In this document: positions 49,647 through 58,358 of the stretch, one piece after another
Layout: every line of letters begins with the position of its first letter
How positions within the stretch are numbered: position 1 is the stretch's first letter
Assembly (NCBI GenBank): GCA_963761035.1
Contig: CAVXFH010000002.1
Span: 1,736,001 to 1,800,000 of the forward strand
DNA from: JARRQJ01 sp963761035
GTDB lineage: Bacteria > Pseudomonadota > Gammaproteobacteria > DRLM01
Reading direction: 5' to 3'
DNA length: 64,000 bases
Translations under genes and position numbers: made by a program
The notes under the pieces: model-generated
What the model saw: only the letters and a program-made list of their open reading frames with translations
Databases searched by the model: none
Told to the model about the DNA's origin: nothing

Positions 49647-50218
49647 TGCGCATTCGCATCGATAAATGGCTGGTGGTGTTGGTGGTGATCGCGTTGTCCA
49701 CCTTAAGCTGGTGGCTGCCCTTAGGACAAGAACCGGTTATCGCCTTGGTAACGGCGCCCGAGAAAAGGCATATCGTCGATTATGACTTGACCGATTTTAC
49801 TATCACCGCGATGAACGCCGCGGGACGTCCCCGTTATCGTTTACAGGCCCGGACCATGCGCCATTATGCCGATGACGACACGTCCGACGTGAACTTGCCC
49901 CGGTTAACGATGTTTCGTCACGATGTGGCGTCGTGGTTCGTGCGCGCCGAACAGGCGCGGGTGACGGCGGGCGCGGAGACGGTATTTTTGCGGGATCGAG
50001 TGAAGGCGGAACGGCTGACGGAGGATAAGGACGATGCGTTGGAGATTCATACGACAGCTTTGAAAGTGGTGCCGGCCGAGGAATACGCCGAGACGGATCA
50101 GCCGGTGACCATCGTGTCCGCGCAGGGCGTGACGCAGGCCGTCGGGATGCAGGCAAACCTCAAGCAGCAGCGTCTCGAGTTACTGGCGCAAGTTCGGGGA
50201 GAATATGCAAAGCAATAA
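49646..50218 (+). CDS. lptC: LPS export component LptC
   Basis: LptC is the bitopic inner-membrane component of the Lpt bridge that hands LPS from LptB2FG to LptA. The 190-residue protein has one N-terminal span (WLVVLVVIALSTLSWWLPL) and a periplasmic jellyroll (DYDLTDFTITAMNAAGRPRY, LQARTMRHYADDDTSDVNLP). Its ATG overlaps the kdsC stop, and it overlaps lptA by 14 bp, so the three are coupled. Confidence 0.96.
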   Translation: MRIRIDKWLVVLVVIALSTLSWWLPLGQEPVIALVTAPEKRHIVDYDLTDFTITAMNAAGRPRYRLQARTMRHYADDDTSDVNLPRLTMFRHDVASWFVRAEQARVTAGAETVFLRDRVKAERLTEDKDDALEIHTTALKVVPAEEYAETDQPVTIVSAQGVTQAVGMQANLKQQRLELLAQVRGEYAKQ

Positions 50219-50753
50219 GGGGATGATCTTGGCGCTGCTGTTTGGATTATTGCCGCCGCAACCCGCGTTGGCCCTCTCCAGCGATAAGCAGCAGCCCATT
50301 CATATCGAGGCGGACAGCGTGGTTATCGATGACGCCCAGGGTACGGCGGTATATCGGGGCAATGTCCGTTACACCCAAGGCAGCGCTCATCTGGAGGCGG
50401 ATGAGGTGACGGTCTATAGCGCCGACCGCCACAACGTGGACAAGGCGGTGGCCGACGGCAAGCCCGCCACGTTCCGCCAGCGCCTCGATAATCAAGCGGA
50501 AGATGTGCGTGGTCAGGCCGCCCACATAGAATATTTCACCGCCGACGAACGCGTAGTTTTGCAGGGCGACGCCCATCTTTGGCAAGGCAAGAATGAATTT
50601 TCAGGCAGTCGCATCGATTACGACACCGTCAAGGAGATCGTGAAGGCCGTCAAAGCCGCGACGGATGAGAGCCGCGTGCAGGTGATTATTCAACCTCGTC
50701 AGCCGCCTGAATCCGCCGCCGCGCCGCCCGCTGCTTCCTCTCCCTCCCCATGA
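50205..50753 (+). CDS. lptA: LPS periplasmic transport protein LptA
   Basis: LptA forms the oligomeric periplasmic bridge for LPS. The 182-residue precursor has a signal peptide (MILALLFGLLPPQPALA) and the OstA-like repeat core (PIHIEADSVVIDDAQGTAVY, GNVRYTQGSAHLEADEVTVY, GDAHLWQGKNEFSGSRIDYD). The C-terminus is a Pro/Ala-rich tail. It overlaps lptC by 14 bp and lptB by 4 bp. Confidence 0.96.
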   Translation: MQSNKGMILALLFGLLPPQPALALSSDKQQPIHIEADSVVIDDAQGTAVYRGNVRYTQGSAHLEADEVTVYSADRHNVDKAVADGKPATFRQRLDNQAEDVRGQAAHIEYFTADERVVLQGDAHLWQGKNEFSGSRIDYDTVKEIVKAVKAATDESRVQVIIQPRQPPESAAAPPAASSPSP

Positions 50754-51475
50754 GCACTTTGAGCGCCCAAGCGTTGAGCAAACGTTATCGCACGCGCCGT
50801 GTGGTGGATGGAGTGTCTCTGCGGCTGGCCAGCGGCGAAGTAGTGGGCCTGCTCGGCCCTAATGGGGCGGGGAAGACCACATGCTTTTACATGATCGTCG
50901 GCCTCATCCGCTGCGACAGCGGGACTATCAGCTTGGACGGGCAGGATATCACCGCCTATCCTATGCACCTGCGGGCGCGGATGGGAATAGGTTATCTGCC
51001 GCAGGAGGCCTCGGTATTCAGAAAATTGACCGTGGAAAATAACGTGATGGCCATTCTGGAGACCCTGCCGGGTTTGACGCGGCAACAACGGGAACGGCGG
51101 CGTGATGAAGTGTTGGCGGAGCTGCATATTTCCCATCTTAAGGACAACCTGGGCATGAGCCTGTCAGGCGGTGAACGTCGGCGCTTGGAAATTGCGCGGT
51201 CCTTAGTGACGCAGCCGCGATTTATCCTGCTGGATGAGCCGTTCGCGGGCATCGATCCGTTGTCAGTGATGGACATCCAAAGCATCATCAAGCAGTTGCA
51301 GGAGAAGGGCATCGGTATCCTCATCACAGACCACAACGTGAGGGAAACCCTGGGTATCTGCGAGCGGGCCTATATCGTCAACGAAGGCAAGGTAATCGCT
51401 GAGGGTGTGCCGCAACAGCTGTTAAGCAACGAACAGGTGCGCGCCGTGTATTTGGGCGAGCACTTTAGACTATAA
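50750..51475 (+). CDS. lptB: LPS export ABC transporter ATPase LptB
   Basis: LptB is the ATPase of LptB2FG that extracts LPS from the inner membrane. The 241-residue protein has Walker A GPNGAGKTT, the Q-loop in GYLPQEASVFRKLTV, the signature LSGGERRRLEIA and Walker B FILLDEPFAGID, with the H-loop in LITDHNVRETL. It starts four bases inside lptA. rpoN follows after 93 bp. Confidence 0.98.
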   Translation: MSTLSAQALSKRYRTRRVVDGVSLRLASGEVVGLLGPNGAGKTTCFYMIVGLIRCDSGTISLDGQDITAYPMHLRARMGIGYLPQEASVFRKLTVENNVMAILETLPGLTRQQRERRRDEVLAELHISHLKDNLGMSLSGGERRRLEIARSLVTQPRFILLDEPFAGIDPLSVMDIQSIIKQLQEKGIGILITDHNVRETLGICERAYIVNEGKVIAEGVPQQLLSNEQVRAVYLGEHFRL

Positions 51476-51568
51476 ATGGCGGGAAGGATAGCACTGCAGT
51501 CCGTGGGTAATTGGGTTAAACTAAGCATGCTCTGTTACTGGAACGCCCCCTGATCAAGTAGTGGCAAG

Positions 51569-53095
51569 ATGAAACAATCGCTCCAATTACGTCTCGGACA
51601 ACAACTCACGATGACGCCCCAATTGCAGCAGGCGATTCGCCTGTTGCAATTGTCGACCTTGGAATTGCAAACCGAGGTTCAAGAGGCCTTGGAGAGTAAT
51701 CCGCTATTGGAGCTTGCCGAGGAAGGGGAGGGGGAGGGGGAAAGCGGAGCCGGCGTCATTGATTTCCCCGGCGGCGAGAAGTCCGAATCCCTCAACGGCG
51801 ACGAGGAGATGGCCTCGTCTTTGGGTTTGAGCGGTGATATTACGGTGGGATCCGCGGAGGATGAGACGGCCGCGGGAAATATATCCGGCGATATCCCGGA
51901 AGAATTGCCGGTAGATACCAGTTGGGAGGATGTTTACGACTCCGGCGGATTGGGCGCCACCGGTGCGGAAGCGGATACCCGTGTATTTGAGATTCAAGAC
52001 AGCCCCGTGGAGAGCTTGCGCGACCACCTGGTATGGCAAATGGATCTCACACATTGCAGTGAAACCGATCGCGCCATCGCCGCCGCCATCATCGATGCCA
52101 TCGATGACGACGGTTATCTCGCTGCGCCCCTGGAGGAAATTCAGCAGGGTTTGCAGTCCGGGTCGGAGGCCGACCTAGACGAGATCGCCGCCGTTTTGCA
52201 CCGCATTCAGAATTTTGATCCCCCCGGCGTGGCGGCCCGCGACCTGCGGGAGTGCCTGATGATCCAATTGCAGCAGTTGCCGGCGGATACCCCCTTGCTC
52301 GCCGATGCCAAGCGTCTGGTGGGCGAGCATTTGTCGCTGTTGGCCAGCCGGGATTATGCTCAACTGACGCGGCGCCTGAAATTGGATGAGCAAGCCCTGC
52401 AGAAAGTGATTAATCTGATCCAGACCCTGAATCCGCGCCCGGGCAGCAGCGTGGCGGCCGGTCAGGCGGAATATGTCATTCCGGACGTGCTGGTACGCAA
52501 GCGCAACGGAACCTGGCGGGTGGAGCTCAACGAAGAGGCGGTGCCGCGTTTGCGTATCAACAGGCAATACGCCGGTTTGATCCGCCGCGCGGATTCCAGC
52601 AGCGACAACACCTATCTCAAGGGCCAGTTGCAAGAGGCGCGTTGGTTTCTCAAGAGTCTGCAAAGCCGCCATGAGACTTTGCTGAAGGTCGCTTCCTGCA
52701 TCGTTGAACGCCAGCGAGGATTTTTGGAGCACGGCGAAGAGGCGATGAAGGCGCTGGTATTGCACGACGTGGCGGAGGAGGTGGGCATGCACGAATCCAC
52801 TATCTCGCGGGTTACCACCAAGAAGTATATGTGGACGCCGCGCGGTATCTTCGAATTGAAATACTTTTTCTCCAGCCATGTATCTACGGCGGCGGGCGGG
52901 GCCTGCTCATCCACGGCGATCCGGGCACTGATCAAAAAGCTGGTGGCGGCGGAGAACCGGCGCAAACCGCTCAGCGACAGTAAGATCGCCGCTGTCCTCT
53001 GCGATCAGGGGATCAACGTGGCGCGGCGCACCGTGGCGAAATATCGGGAAGCCTTGGCGATACCCCCGTCCAACGAACGAAAACAATTGGTCTAA
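51569..53095 (+). CDS. rpoN: RNA polymerase sigma-54 factor RpoN
   Basis: RpoN directs RNA polymerase to -24/-12 promoters and needs an AAA+ activator. The 508-residue protein has the Gln-rich region I (QSLQLRLGQQLTMTPQLQQA), an acidic region II, the core-binding domain and the C-terminal helix-turn-helix and RpoN box (RRTVAKYREALAIP, with the ARRTVAKYRE motif). It is the sole sigma-54 gene in the window and would recognise the two -24/-12 elements at 17.7 and 18.4 kb. The region II acidic linker is rich in Glu/Gly. hpf starts 16 bp after it. Confidence 0.98.
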   Translation: MKQSLQLRLGQQLTMTPQLQQAIRLLQLSTLELQTEVQEALESNPLLELAEEGEGEGESGAGVIDFPGGEKSESLNGDEEMASSLGLSGDITVGSAEDETAAGNISGDIPEELPVDTSWEDVYDSGGLGATGAEADTRVFEIQDSPVESLRDHLVWQMDLTHCSETDRAIAAAIIDAIDDDGYLAAPLEEIQQGLQSGSEADLDEIAAVLHRIQNFDPPGVAARDLRECLMIQLQQLPADTPLLADAKRLVGEHLSLLASRDYAQLTRRLKLDEQALQKVINLIQTLNPRPGSSVAAGQAEYVIPDVLVRKRNGTWRVELNEEAVPRLRINRQYAGLIRRADSSSDNTYLKGQLQEARWFLKSLQSRHETLLKVASCIVERQRGFLEHGEEAMKALVLHDVAEEVGMHESTISRVTTKKYMWTPRGIFELKYFFSSHVSTAAGGACSSTAIRALIKKLVAAENRRKPLSDSKIAAVLCDQGINVARRTVAKYREALAIPPSNERKQLV

Positions 53096-53110
53096 TATCT
53101 GTAACGAGGT

Positions 53111-53434
53111 ATGTCATTTATGCAAATTCAACTCAGTGGCCAACATATAGAAATCACCCCCGCTTTGCGCCAATACGTGACCGAAAAATTGGATCGCTTG
53201 GCGCGTCATTTCGATCAGGTGGGGATCGTCCATGTCGTCTTGAGCGTGGAGAAGCTGCGGCATAAGGCGGAGGCGACAATTCATCTTAATCGCGGTACCG
53301 TATTCGCGGACATCGAGGACGAGGATATGTATGCCGCCATTGACGGCCTGGTCGACAAATTGGACCGCCAGGTGAAAAAGCAAAAGGAAAAAAATACCGA
53401 CTATCGCAACGGCGCGGCGAAACAGTCATCCTAG
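53111..53434 (+). CDS. hpf: Ribosome hibernation-promoting factor (short HPF)
   Basis: HPF of the short type promotes 100S ribosome dimers with RMF or inactivates ribosomes in stationary phase. The 107-residue protein has QIQLSGQHIEITPALRQYV, EKLDRLARHFDQV, ATIHLNRGTVFADIEDEDMYAAIDGLVDKLDRQ and a basic tail. The ATG at 53120 is an alternative start. The rpoN-hpf-ptsN order is standard. Confidence 0.96.
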   Translation: MSFMQIQLSGQHIEITPALRQYVTEKLDRLARHFDQVGIVHVVLSVEKLRHKAEATIHLNRGTVFADIEDEDMYAAIDGLVDKLDRQVKKQKEKNTDYRNGAAKQSS

Positions 53435-53481
53435 GTTACGGGCAACCTCACGGGTAAGATGGGGCGGGGGGAAAAACGGAC

Positions 53482-53964
53482 ATGCATATCGCTGAATTCA
53501 TTTCTCCCGAACGCGTCGTCGTTCATCAGCAAGTAGGCAGCAAAAAGCGCGCGCTGGAATTAGTGGGCGGGCTCATTGCCGCCGCGCGGCCGAATTTAGT
53601 GGAAACCGAAATTTTCGACTGTCTTGTGGCACGCGAAAGGCTGGGGAGTACCGGAATTGGTCATGGCATCGCCATCCCACACGGCAGGCTCAAGACTATC
53701 GACCGCCCCATCGGCGCTTTTGCTGCGCTGGATAAGGGCGTCAATTTCGATGCCCTGGATGGCAAACCGGTGGATTTGGTGTGCGCCTTGGTGGTGCCCG
53801 AGAAGTCGACGGAAGAACATTTACAGATATTGGCGTCATTGGCGGCGCTGTTCGGCGACGAGCGTCTGCGCGAGCGGCTGCGGCGCGCCGCCTCGGCGGC
53901 GGAGGCGTATGCGCTGTTGAGCGGCGATGGCCTTGCGCCATTGCGGCATGCGGCGCCTCTTTAA
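53482..53964 (+). CDS. ptsN: Nitrogen-type PTS EIIA component PtsN
   Basis: PtsN is the regulatory EIIA of the nitrogen phosphotransferase system. The 160-residue protein has GSTGIGHGIAIPHGRL, with the phosphorylatable His67 in IPHGRL, and LVCALVVPEKSTEEHLQIL. It would receive phosphate from HPr and modulates potassium and phosphate regulators. It lies between hpf and hprK. Confidence 0.96.
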   Translation: MHIAEFISPERVVVHQQVGSKKRALELVGGLIAAARPNLVETEIFDCLVARERLGSTGIGHGIAIPHGRLKTIDRPIGAFAALDKGVNFDALDGKPVDLVCALVVPEKSTEEHLQILASLAALFGDERLRERLRRAASAAEAYALLSGDGLAPLRHAAPL

Positions 53965-53989
53965 CCGTTATTTCAAGGAAGCGGGAGTG

Positions 53990-54598
53990 ATGGCGATGGG
54001 TGCGATGTCGCCTGGGCGGCGAACCGTTTTACCTAAGGGCCGGGTTACGCGCATGATCGAGCGAAAATTCACCTTGCATGGCGTGTTCATGGAGGTGATG
54101 CAGCTGGGGGTGTTGTTGTCGGGGGCGAACGGCGCGGGCAAGAGCGAGTTGGCGCTGGAGCTTGTGAATCGCGGACACCGCTTGATCGCCGACGATGCCC
54201 CCGAGTTTTTCCGGCCCGCGTCCGGGGGTGTGCACGGCCGATGTCCCGAACCGCTTTGCGATTTTCTCGAAGTGCGCGGTTTGGGCGTGCTCAATATTCG
54301 CGCTATGTTCGGTGACGGTGCCATCGCGCCTAGCGCCGAGCTTAAACTCGTCTTGCGCCTAATGCCCATGACCGGCGAACAATTCGCCGCAATCGACCTT
54401 TTGCGGCCGTGCCGTGACGACGTGATTCTCCTCGACAAAGAAGTGCCGCGCATTACCTTGCCGGTAATCCCGGGGCGCAACCTGGCCATCCTCGCGGAAA
54501 CGGCCGTGCGCATTCGATTGCTGGCGCTGTCAGGTTATGATGCGTCAGCGGATTTGATCCGCCGCCAGCAGTTATCTTTGGCTCAGGACCGTACATGA
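53990..54598 (+). CDS. hprK: HPr kinase/phosphorylase, N-terminally short
   Basis: About 202 residues, shorter than the usual 310-320. It consists of the catalytic domain only: the P-loop GANGAGKSELALELV, RGHRLIADDAPEF, the family signature EVRGLGVLNIRAMFGDGA and EVPRITLPVIPGRNLAILAE. The N-terminal regulatory domain (about 130 residues) is absent and is not found in another frame just upstream, where ptsN ends at 53964. The start I chose (ATG 53990) has GGGAG nearby; M-53927 and M-54053 are alternatives. HprK phosphorylates HPr on Ser46. rapZ starts four bases before its end (ATGA). Confidence 0.92.
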   Translation: MAMGAMSPGRRTVLPKGRVTRMIERKFTLHGVFMEVMQLGVLLSGANGAGKSELALELVNRGHRLIADDAPEFFRPASGGVHGRCPEPLCDFLEVRGLGVLNIRAMFGDGAIAPSAELKLVLRLMPMTGEQFAAIDLLRPCRDDVILLDKEVPRITLPVIPGRNLAILAETAVRIRLLALSGYDASADLIRRQQLSLAQDRT

Positions 54599-55452
54599 GA
54601 TTGATCGTAGTCAGCGGCTTGTCGGGCTCGGGAAAGACCATCGCTTTGCAGGCGATGGAGGACATGGGTGTCTATTGCATTGACAACCTGCCCTTCAAGC
54701 TATTGCCGTCTTTGGCCGCGCATCTTAAAAATACCCAGCATCAAAATTATAGAGATGCGGCGGTGGGTATTGACGCCCGCAATCTCGCTGACGATTTCGA
54801 AGAATTTCCCATGGTGTTGGAACAGGTCAGGGCGCAAGGCATCAAATGCGAAATTCTATTTCTCACCGCGGACGATCATGCTCTCCTCAAACGCTTCAGC
54901 GAAACGCGCCGTAAGCATCCTTTAAGCAGCGCCAAGGTGCCCCTCAACGAGGCGGTAGTGGCGGAGCGGCGTTTGCTGTCCCCGGTGGCCGGGGATGCGG
55001 ATTGGCACATTGATACCAGCCATACCAACGTGCATCAGCTGCGGGCGCTGGTGCGGGAACGATTGGGGCGGGGAGAAGAGCAGACCTTGTCGCTGTTGTT
55101 TCAGTCCTTCGGCTACAAGCACGGTCTGCCGCCCGATGCGGATTACGTATTCGATGTGCGCTGTCTGCCCAATCCTTATTGGGAGCCACATTTGCGGCCA
55201 CTTACCGGCATAGACGCGCAAGTGAGGGCCTTTCTGGAACAACAACCGGCGGTGGGCCGCATGTTCGAAGGCATCCGCGATTTTCTGAATATCTGGGTGC
55301 CCGCCTTCGAGGCGGAGAATCGCAGTTACATGACGGTAGCGGTGGGCTGTACCGGGGGGTATCATCGTTCGGTTTATATGGTGGAGTGTTTAGCTACCCA
55401 CTTCCGGGTATCGCGCAGCAATGTGTTGGCGCGCCATAGAGAGCTGTCGTAA
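54595..55452 (+). CDS. rapZ: RNase adapter protein RapZ
   Basis: RapZ binds GlmZ sRNA and recruits RNase E in enterobacteria, and has a P-loop ATPase fold. The 285-residue protein has GLSGSGKTIALQAMEDMGVY, FDVRCLPNPYW and the C-terminal GCTGGYHRSVYMVE block that senses glucosamine-6-phosphate in E. coli. It overlaps hprK by four bases and EIIA-Man by one, so hprK-rapZ-EIIA-HPr is a coupled unit. Confidence 0.97.
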   Translation: MRLIVVSGLSGSGKTIALQAMEDMGVYCIDNLPFKLLPSLAAHLKNTQHQNYRDAAVGIDARNLADDFEEFPMVLEQVRAQGIKCEILFLTADDHALLKRFSETRRKHPLSSAKVPLNEAVVAERRLLSPVAGDADWHIDTSHTNVHQLRALVRERLGRGEEQTLSLLFQSFGYKHGLPPDADYVFDVRCLPNPYWEPHLRPLTGIDAQVRAFLEQQPAVGRMFEGIRDFLNIWVPAFEAENRSYMTVAVGCTGGYHRSVYMVECLATHFRVSRSNVLARHRELS

Positions 55453-55847
55453 TGGTTGGTTTGCTGATTGTTACCCATAATCAGATCGGAACCGCCTTGG
55501 TGGAGACGGCTTCCCACATGATAGGAATGTGTCCGTTGATGGTGGAGGTATTGGCGGTGGCCGCGGACTGCGATCCGGACGCCATGGTGAAGCGAGGCCG
55601 CGAATTGGTCAGGGAACTCAACACCGGCGATGGGGTATTGGTATTGACCGATATCTACGGCTCGACACCCAGCAATATCGCGGCGCGCCTGGCGGACAAT
55701 CATCAGGTGTTGGTGGTGAGCGGCATCAATTTGCCGATGGTGGTGCGCGTCATGAACTACCCCCGGCTCGCCGTGGCCGAGCTGGCGGCCAAGGCCGAGA
55801 GCGGCGGAAGGGATGGAATATTTTATTGCGTACCCGATGTCGAGTAA
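55452..55847 (+). CDS. PTS EIIA component, mannose family
   Basis: A 131-residue EIIA-Man-type domain: GLLIVTHNQIGTALVETA at the start, with H9 the phosphorylatable His, VLVLTDIYGSTPSNIAARL and VVSGINLPMVVRVMNY. No EIIB/EIIC partner or sugar permease is nearby, so it is a regulatory EIIA, as in the soluble PTS of many proteobacteria. Its ATG overlaps the rapZ stop (TAATG). HPr follows after six bases. Confidence 0.95.
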   Translation: MVGLLIVTHNQIGTALVETASHMIGMCPLMVEVLAVAADCDPDAMVKRGRELVRELNTGDGVLVLTDIYGSTPSNIAARLADNHQVLVVSGINLPMVVRVMNYPRLAVAELAAKAESGGRDGIFYCVPDVE

Positions 55848-55853
55848 CGGGCC

Positions 55854-56123
55854 GTGGTGCGCAAGGAAATCACCATCGTCAACAAATTAGGCCTACATGC
55901 CCGGGCCGCCGCTAAGTTTGTCACCTTGGCCTCCACCTTTCAGAGCAATATCCAGCTGGCGCGTTCCTCCCGCATCGTAAACGGCAAGAGCATCATGGGG
56001 GTGATGATGCTGGCGGCCGCCAAAGGCGCGTCCCTGGAATTGATAGCCGACGGCGAGGATGAACAGCAGGCGCTGCACACGTTGGAACAGCTTGTCCTAG
56101 ACCGATTTGGCGAAGCTGAATAA
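55854..56123 (+). CDS. Phosphocarrier protein HPr
   Basis: Starting at GTG 55854, H15 is the phosphorylatable His (LGLHARAAAKFV) and S46 is the HprK target in NGKSIMGVMML, exactly the canonical positions. The 89-residue length is normal. The retained S46 together with hprK two genes upstream implies that serine phosphorylation is used here, unlike the E. coli nitrogen-PTS paralogue. No enzyme I gene (ptsI or ptsP) is next to it in this window. Confidence 0.96.
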   Translation: MVRKEITIVNKLGLHARAAAKFVTLASTFQSNIQLARSSRIVNGKSIMGVMMLAAAKGASLELIADGEDEQQALHTLEQLVLDRFGEAE

Positions 56124-56241
56124 TCCCGATTCGGCTGTGGCCGGAGTCCCTCCCGTACTTGGTGGCATCCCCCGGCGCCGCATAGAATGGGGATAAACTC
56201 GCTCCAAACGCAAAGCTGCGGTGGGGAATGGCCGGGGTGAA

Positions 56242-58212
56242 TTAAGTCCTTTCCAGTAAGAGATTCCCGTAGCTATCCGTTTGACAGCGCCAAGCAGGAG
56301 CGAGATAGGTGGTGGAGACCGCATCGATGATGAGGGCGGGACCGCGCACGATTTCGTCGCCACACAGACTCTGTCTTTGTCTCACGGCTACCGACGTCGC
56401 GACGCCATAGAGTGCGGCGCGGGCCGGCGGCGAATGGTCCGCCGGCGCGTCGGCGACTACCAAGGGCAGCGGCGGCGTAGGACCGAATATCCTTACTCGC
56501 AAATTCACCAGCTCGACCGCCAAGTCGAGGCGATGGCCGTAGCGTGTTTCATGATCATGGTGGAAAATCTCGCCGGACCTTATCGCGTTTTGCCACGGTA
56601 CATTGAGCGTGGCGGTTTGGCCGCGGTAGCGCAGGTCCACACTGCGCTCGCTGCGGATGTCGCGGCGGGAGACGCCTTCCTGTTGCAGTTCGGCGCGGCC
56701 TTGTCGTTCTAACTCGGCGAAATGTTCCGCCAGCCTTAGTTCTTCGACATCGTCCAGCAAGAGACTTACGGTGCGCGATAAACGGCGGCCGCGCGGGGCC
56801 GCCAACATACCCAGCGCCGACAGTACCCCGGCGTGCACGGGTACCAGGGCATGACGCATGTCCATGGCCTCCGCCAAGGCGCACACATGAAGACCGCCGG
56901 CCCCGCCGAAGGAGAGTAAGGTGAATTGCCTGGGGTCGATGCCGCGCCGTGAAGAGATGACCTGCAGGGCGCGGACCATGTGTTCATTGGCGACGCGCAC
57001 TATGCCCAACGCCGTTTCCTCGCTGCTGAGGCCGAGGGCGGCGGCAATGGGCGCCAGCGCCCGCCGGGCGGCCGCGACATCGAGCCGCATGCGGCCGCCG
57101 AGAAAACCGGCAGCCGGCAGGCGCCCCAGTATCAAGTTGGCATCGCTGACCGTGGGCCCGCCGCCGCGGCCGTAACAGGCCGGGCCGGGAGCGGCGCCGG
57201 CCGATTGCGGGCCCACCTGCAACATGCCGCCTGCATCTACACGGGCAATGGAGCCGCCGCCGGCGCCGATGGTGTGCATGTCTACCATGGGTACCGCCAC
57301 CGGATAAGGTCCGATATGCCCCTCGCTGGTGAGGCGGATATCGCCGTCGATCAACGCCACGTCCGTGGAGGTGCCGCCCATATCGAAACTGAGCAGCCGT
57401 TGCCGCCCGCAATGATCGCCGATGAAGCGCGCTCCGGCCAGGCCGCCTGCCGGGCCGGAGAGCAGCATACGCACCGCATGTGATCCTGCCCGGGTGAGGG
57501 CCATGGTGTCGCCGGAGCTTTGCATAACCGCGATGCCGGCGCCGTTGAGGCCCTGGTCGAGTCTGGTCAGATAGCCTTGTACCAAGGGTCCTATCCAGGC
57601 ATTCAACCAGGTGGCGATACCCCGTTCGTATTCCCGATATTCCGGCAGGATCTCCGAGGAGCGCGAGATAAATATTTCCGGCGGGATGCTGGCGGCGACG
57701 GCCTTCTCGAAGCGATCGTCGCGGAAAGAAAACAGCAGGTTGATGGCAACAGCTTGCGGGGCGAGTCGCCGCAAGGCGTTGCGGAGTCCGGCCACATCTT
57801 GGTCGCTAAGCGGATCCACCACCGTGCCGTCGGCGGCCAAGCGTCCGCCGGTCTCCAGGCACAATTCCGGCGGCACCGGCGGCGGGATCGGGGCGGGTTG
57901 CAGATTGTAGAGTTCGCGCCGCGCCTGTCGGCCGATGCTGAGCAGGTCTTTGAAACCGCGGTTGGTGATGAAGGCGGTGCGTACGCCTTTGCCTTCGAGC
58001 ACTGCATTGGTGGCGACCGTGGAGCCGTGTACCAATTGTAAACCGCATGGGTCGCATCCCAGTTCCGCAATGCCCGCGATGATGGTTTGTTCCGGTGCGT
58101 CGGGCGTTGACAGGCGCTTGTGGATACGCAACGTCTTGCCGTCGTAGAGCACGAAATCGGTAAAGGTTCCGCCGGTGTCGATGCCCAAATATTGGGTTGC
58201 TGGCGTTGTCAT
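56242..58212 (-). CDS. Hydantoinase A/oxoprolinase-like protein
   Basis: About 656 residues from the ATG at 58212 (MTTPATQYLG). It contains the actin-like ATPase fold: YLGIDTGGTFTDFVLYD, LVHGSTVATNAVLEGKG, a first-half VHGSTVATN, SGPAGGLAGARFIGD, LSFDMGGTSTDVALIDG, GAGGGSIARVDAGGMLQVGPQSAGA (given here only as motif positions about 300-330), and FGGAGGLHVCALA. It belongs to the N-methylhydantoinase/5-oxoprolinase/acetone carboxylase HyuA family, which act on cyclic imides or lactams with ATP. A HyuB partner is not seen, so activity is uncertain; the reading is continuous and not fused. It is convergent with the HPr gene and divergent from the Gld-type ABC cluster. Confidence 0.93.
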   Translation of the reverse strand: MTTPATQYLGIDTGGTFTDFVLYDGKTLRIHKRLSTPDAPEQTIIAGIAELGCDPCGLQLVHGSTVATNAVLEGKGVRTAFITNRGFKDLLSIGRQARRELYNLQPAPIPPPVPPELCLETGGRLAADGTVVDPLSDQDVAGLRNALRRLAPQAVAINLLFSFRDDRFEKAVAASIPPEIFISRSSEILPEYREYERGIATWLNAWIGPLVQGYLTRLDQGLNGAGIAVMQSSGDTMALTRAGSHAVRMLLSGPAGGLAGARFIGDHCGRQRLLSFDMGGTSTDVALIDGDIRLTSEGHIGPYPVAVPMVDMHTIGAGGGSIARVDAGGMLQVGPQSAGAAPGPACYGRGGGPTVSDANLILGRLPAAGFLGGRMRLDVAAARRALAPIAAALGLSSEETALGIVRVANEHMVRALQVISSRRGIDPRQFTLLSFGGAGGLHVCALAEAMDMRHALVPVHAGVLSALGMLAAPRGRRLSRTVSLLLDDVEELRLAEHFAELERQGRAELQQEGVSRRDIRSERSVDLRYRGQTATLNVPWQNAIRSGEIFHHDHETRYGHRLDLAVELVNLRVRIFGPTPPLPLVVADAPADHSPPARAALYGVATSVAVRQRQSLCGDEIVRGPALIIDAVSTTYLAPAWRCQTDSYGNLLLERT

Positions 58213-58358
58213 GAAATGGTCACCGGGAACTTTTTTCCGCTTGAAGACTCTTTTAGACTCGTCGTAGTTCATTATAATGCCGCCACATGCGGCGGTGGTA
58301 ACTCGGCATTTAATGCGAATACACCGCGCTGTCAACAAGTAATGAGAAACACAGACGC

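Noticed and set aside
53740..53990. Missing N-terminal HprK domain hidden in another frame over ptsN
   Set aside because: The other plus-strand frames here show no HprK-like sequence; ptsN itself is intact.
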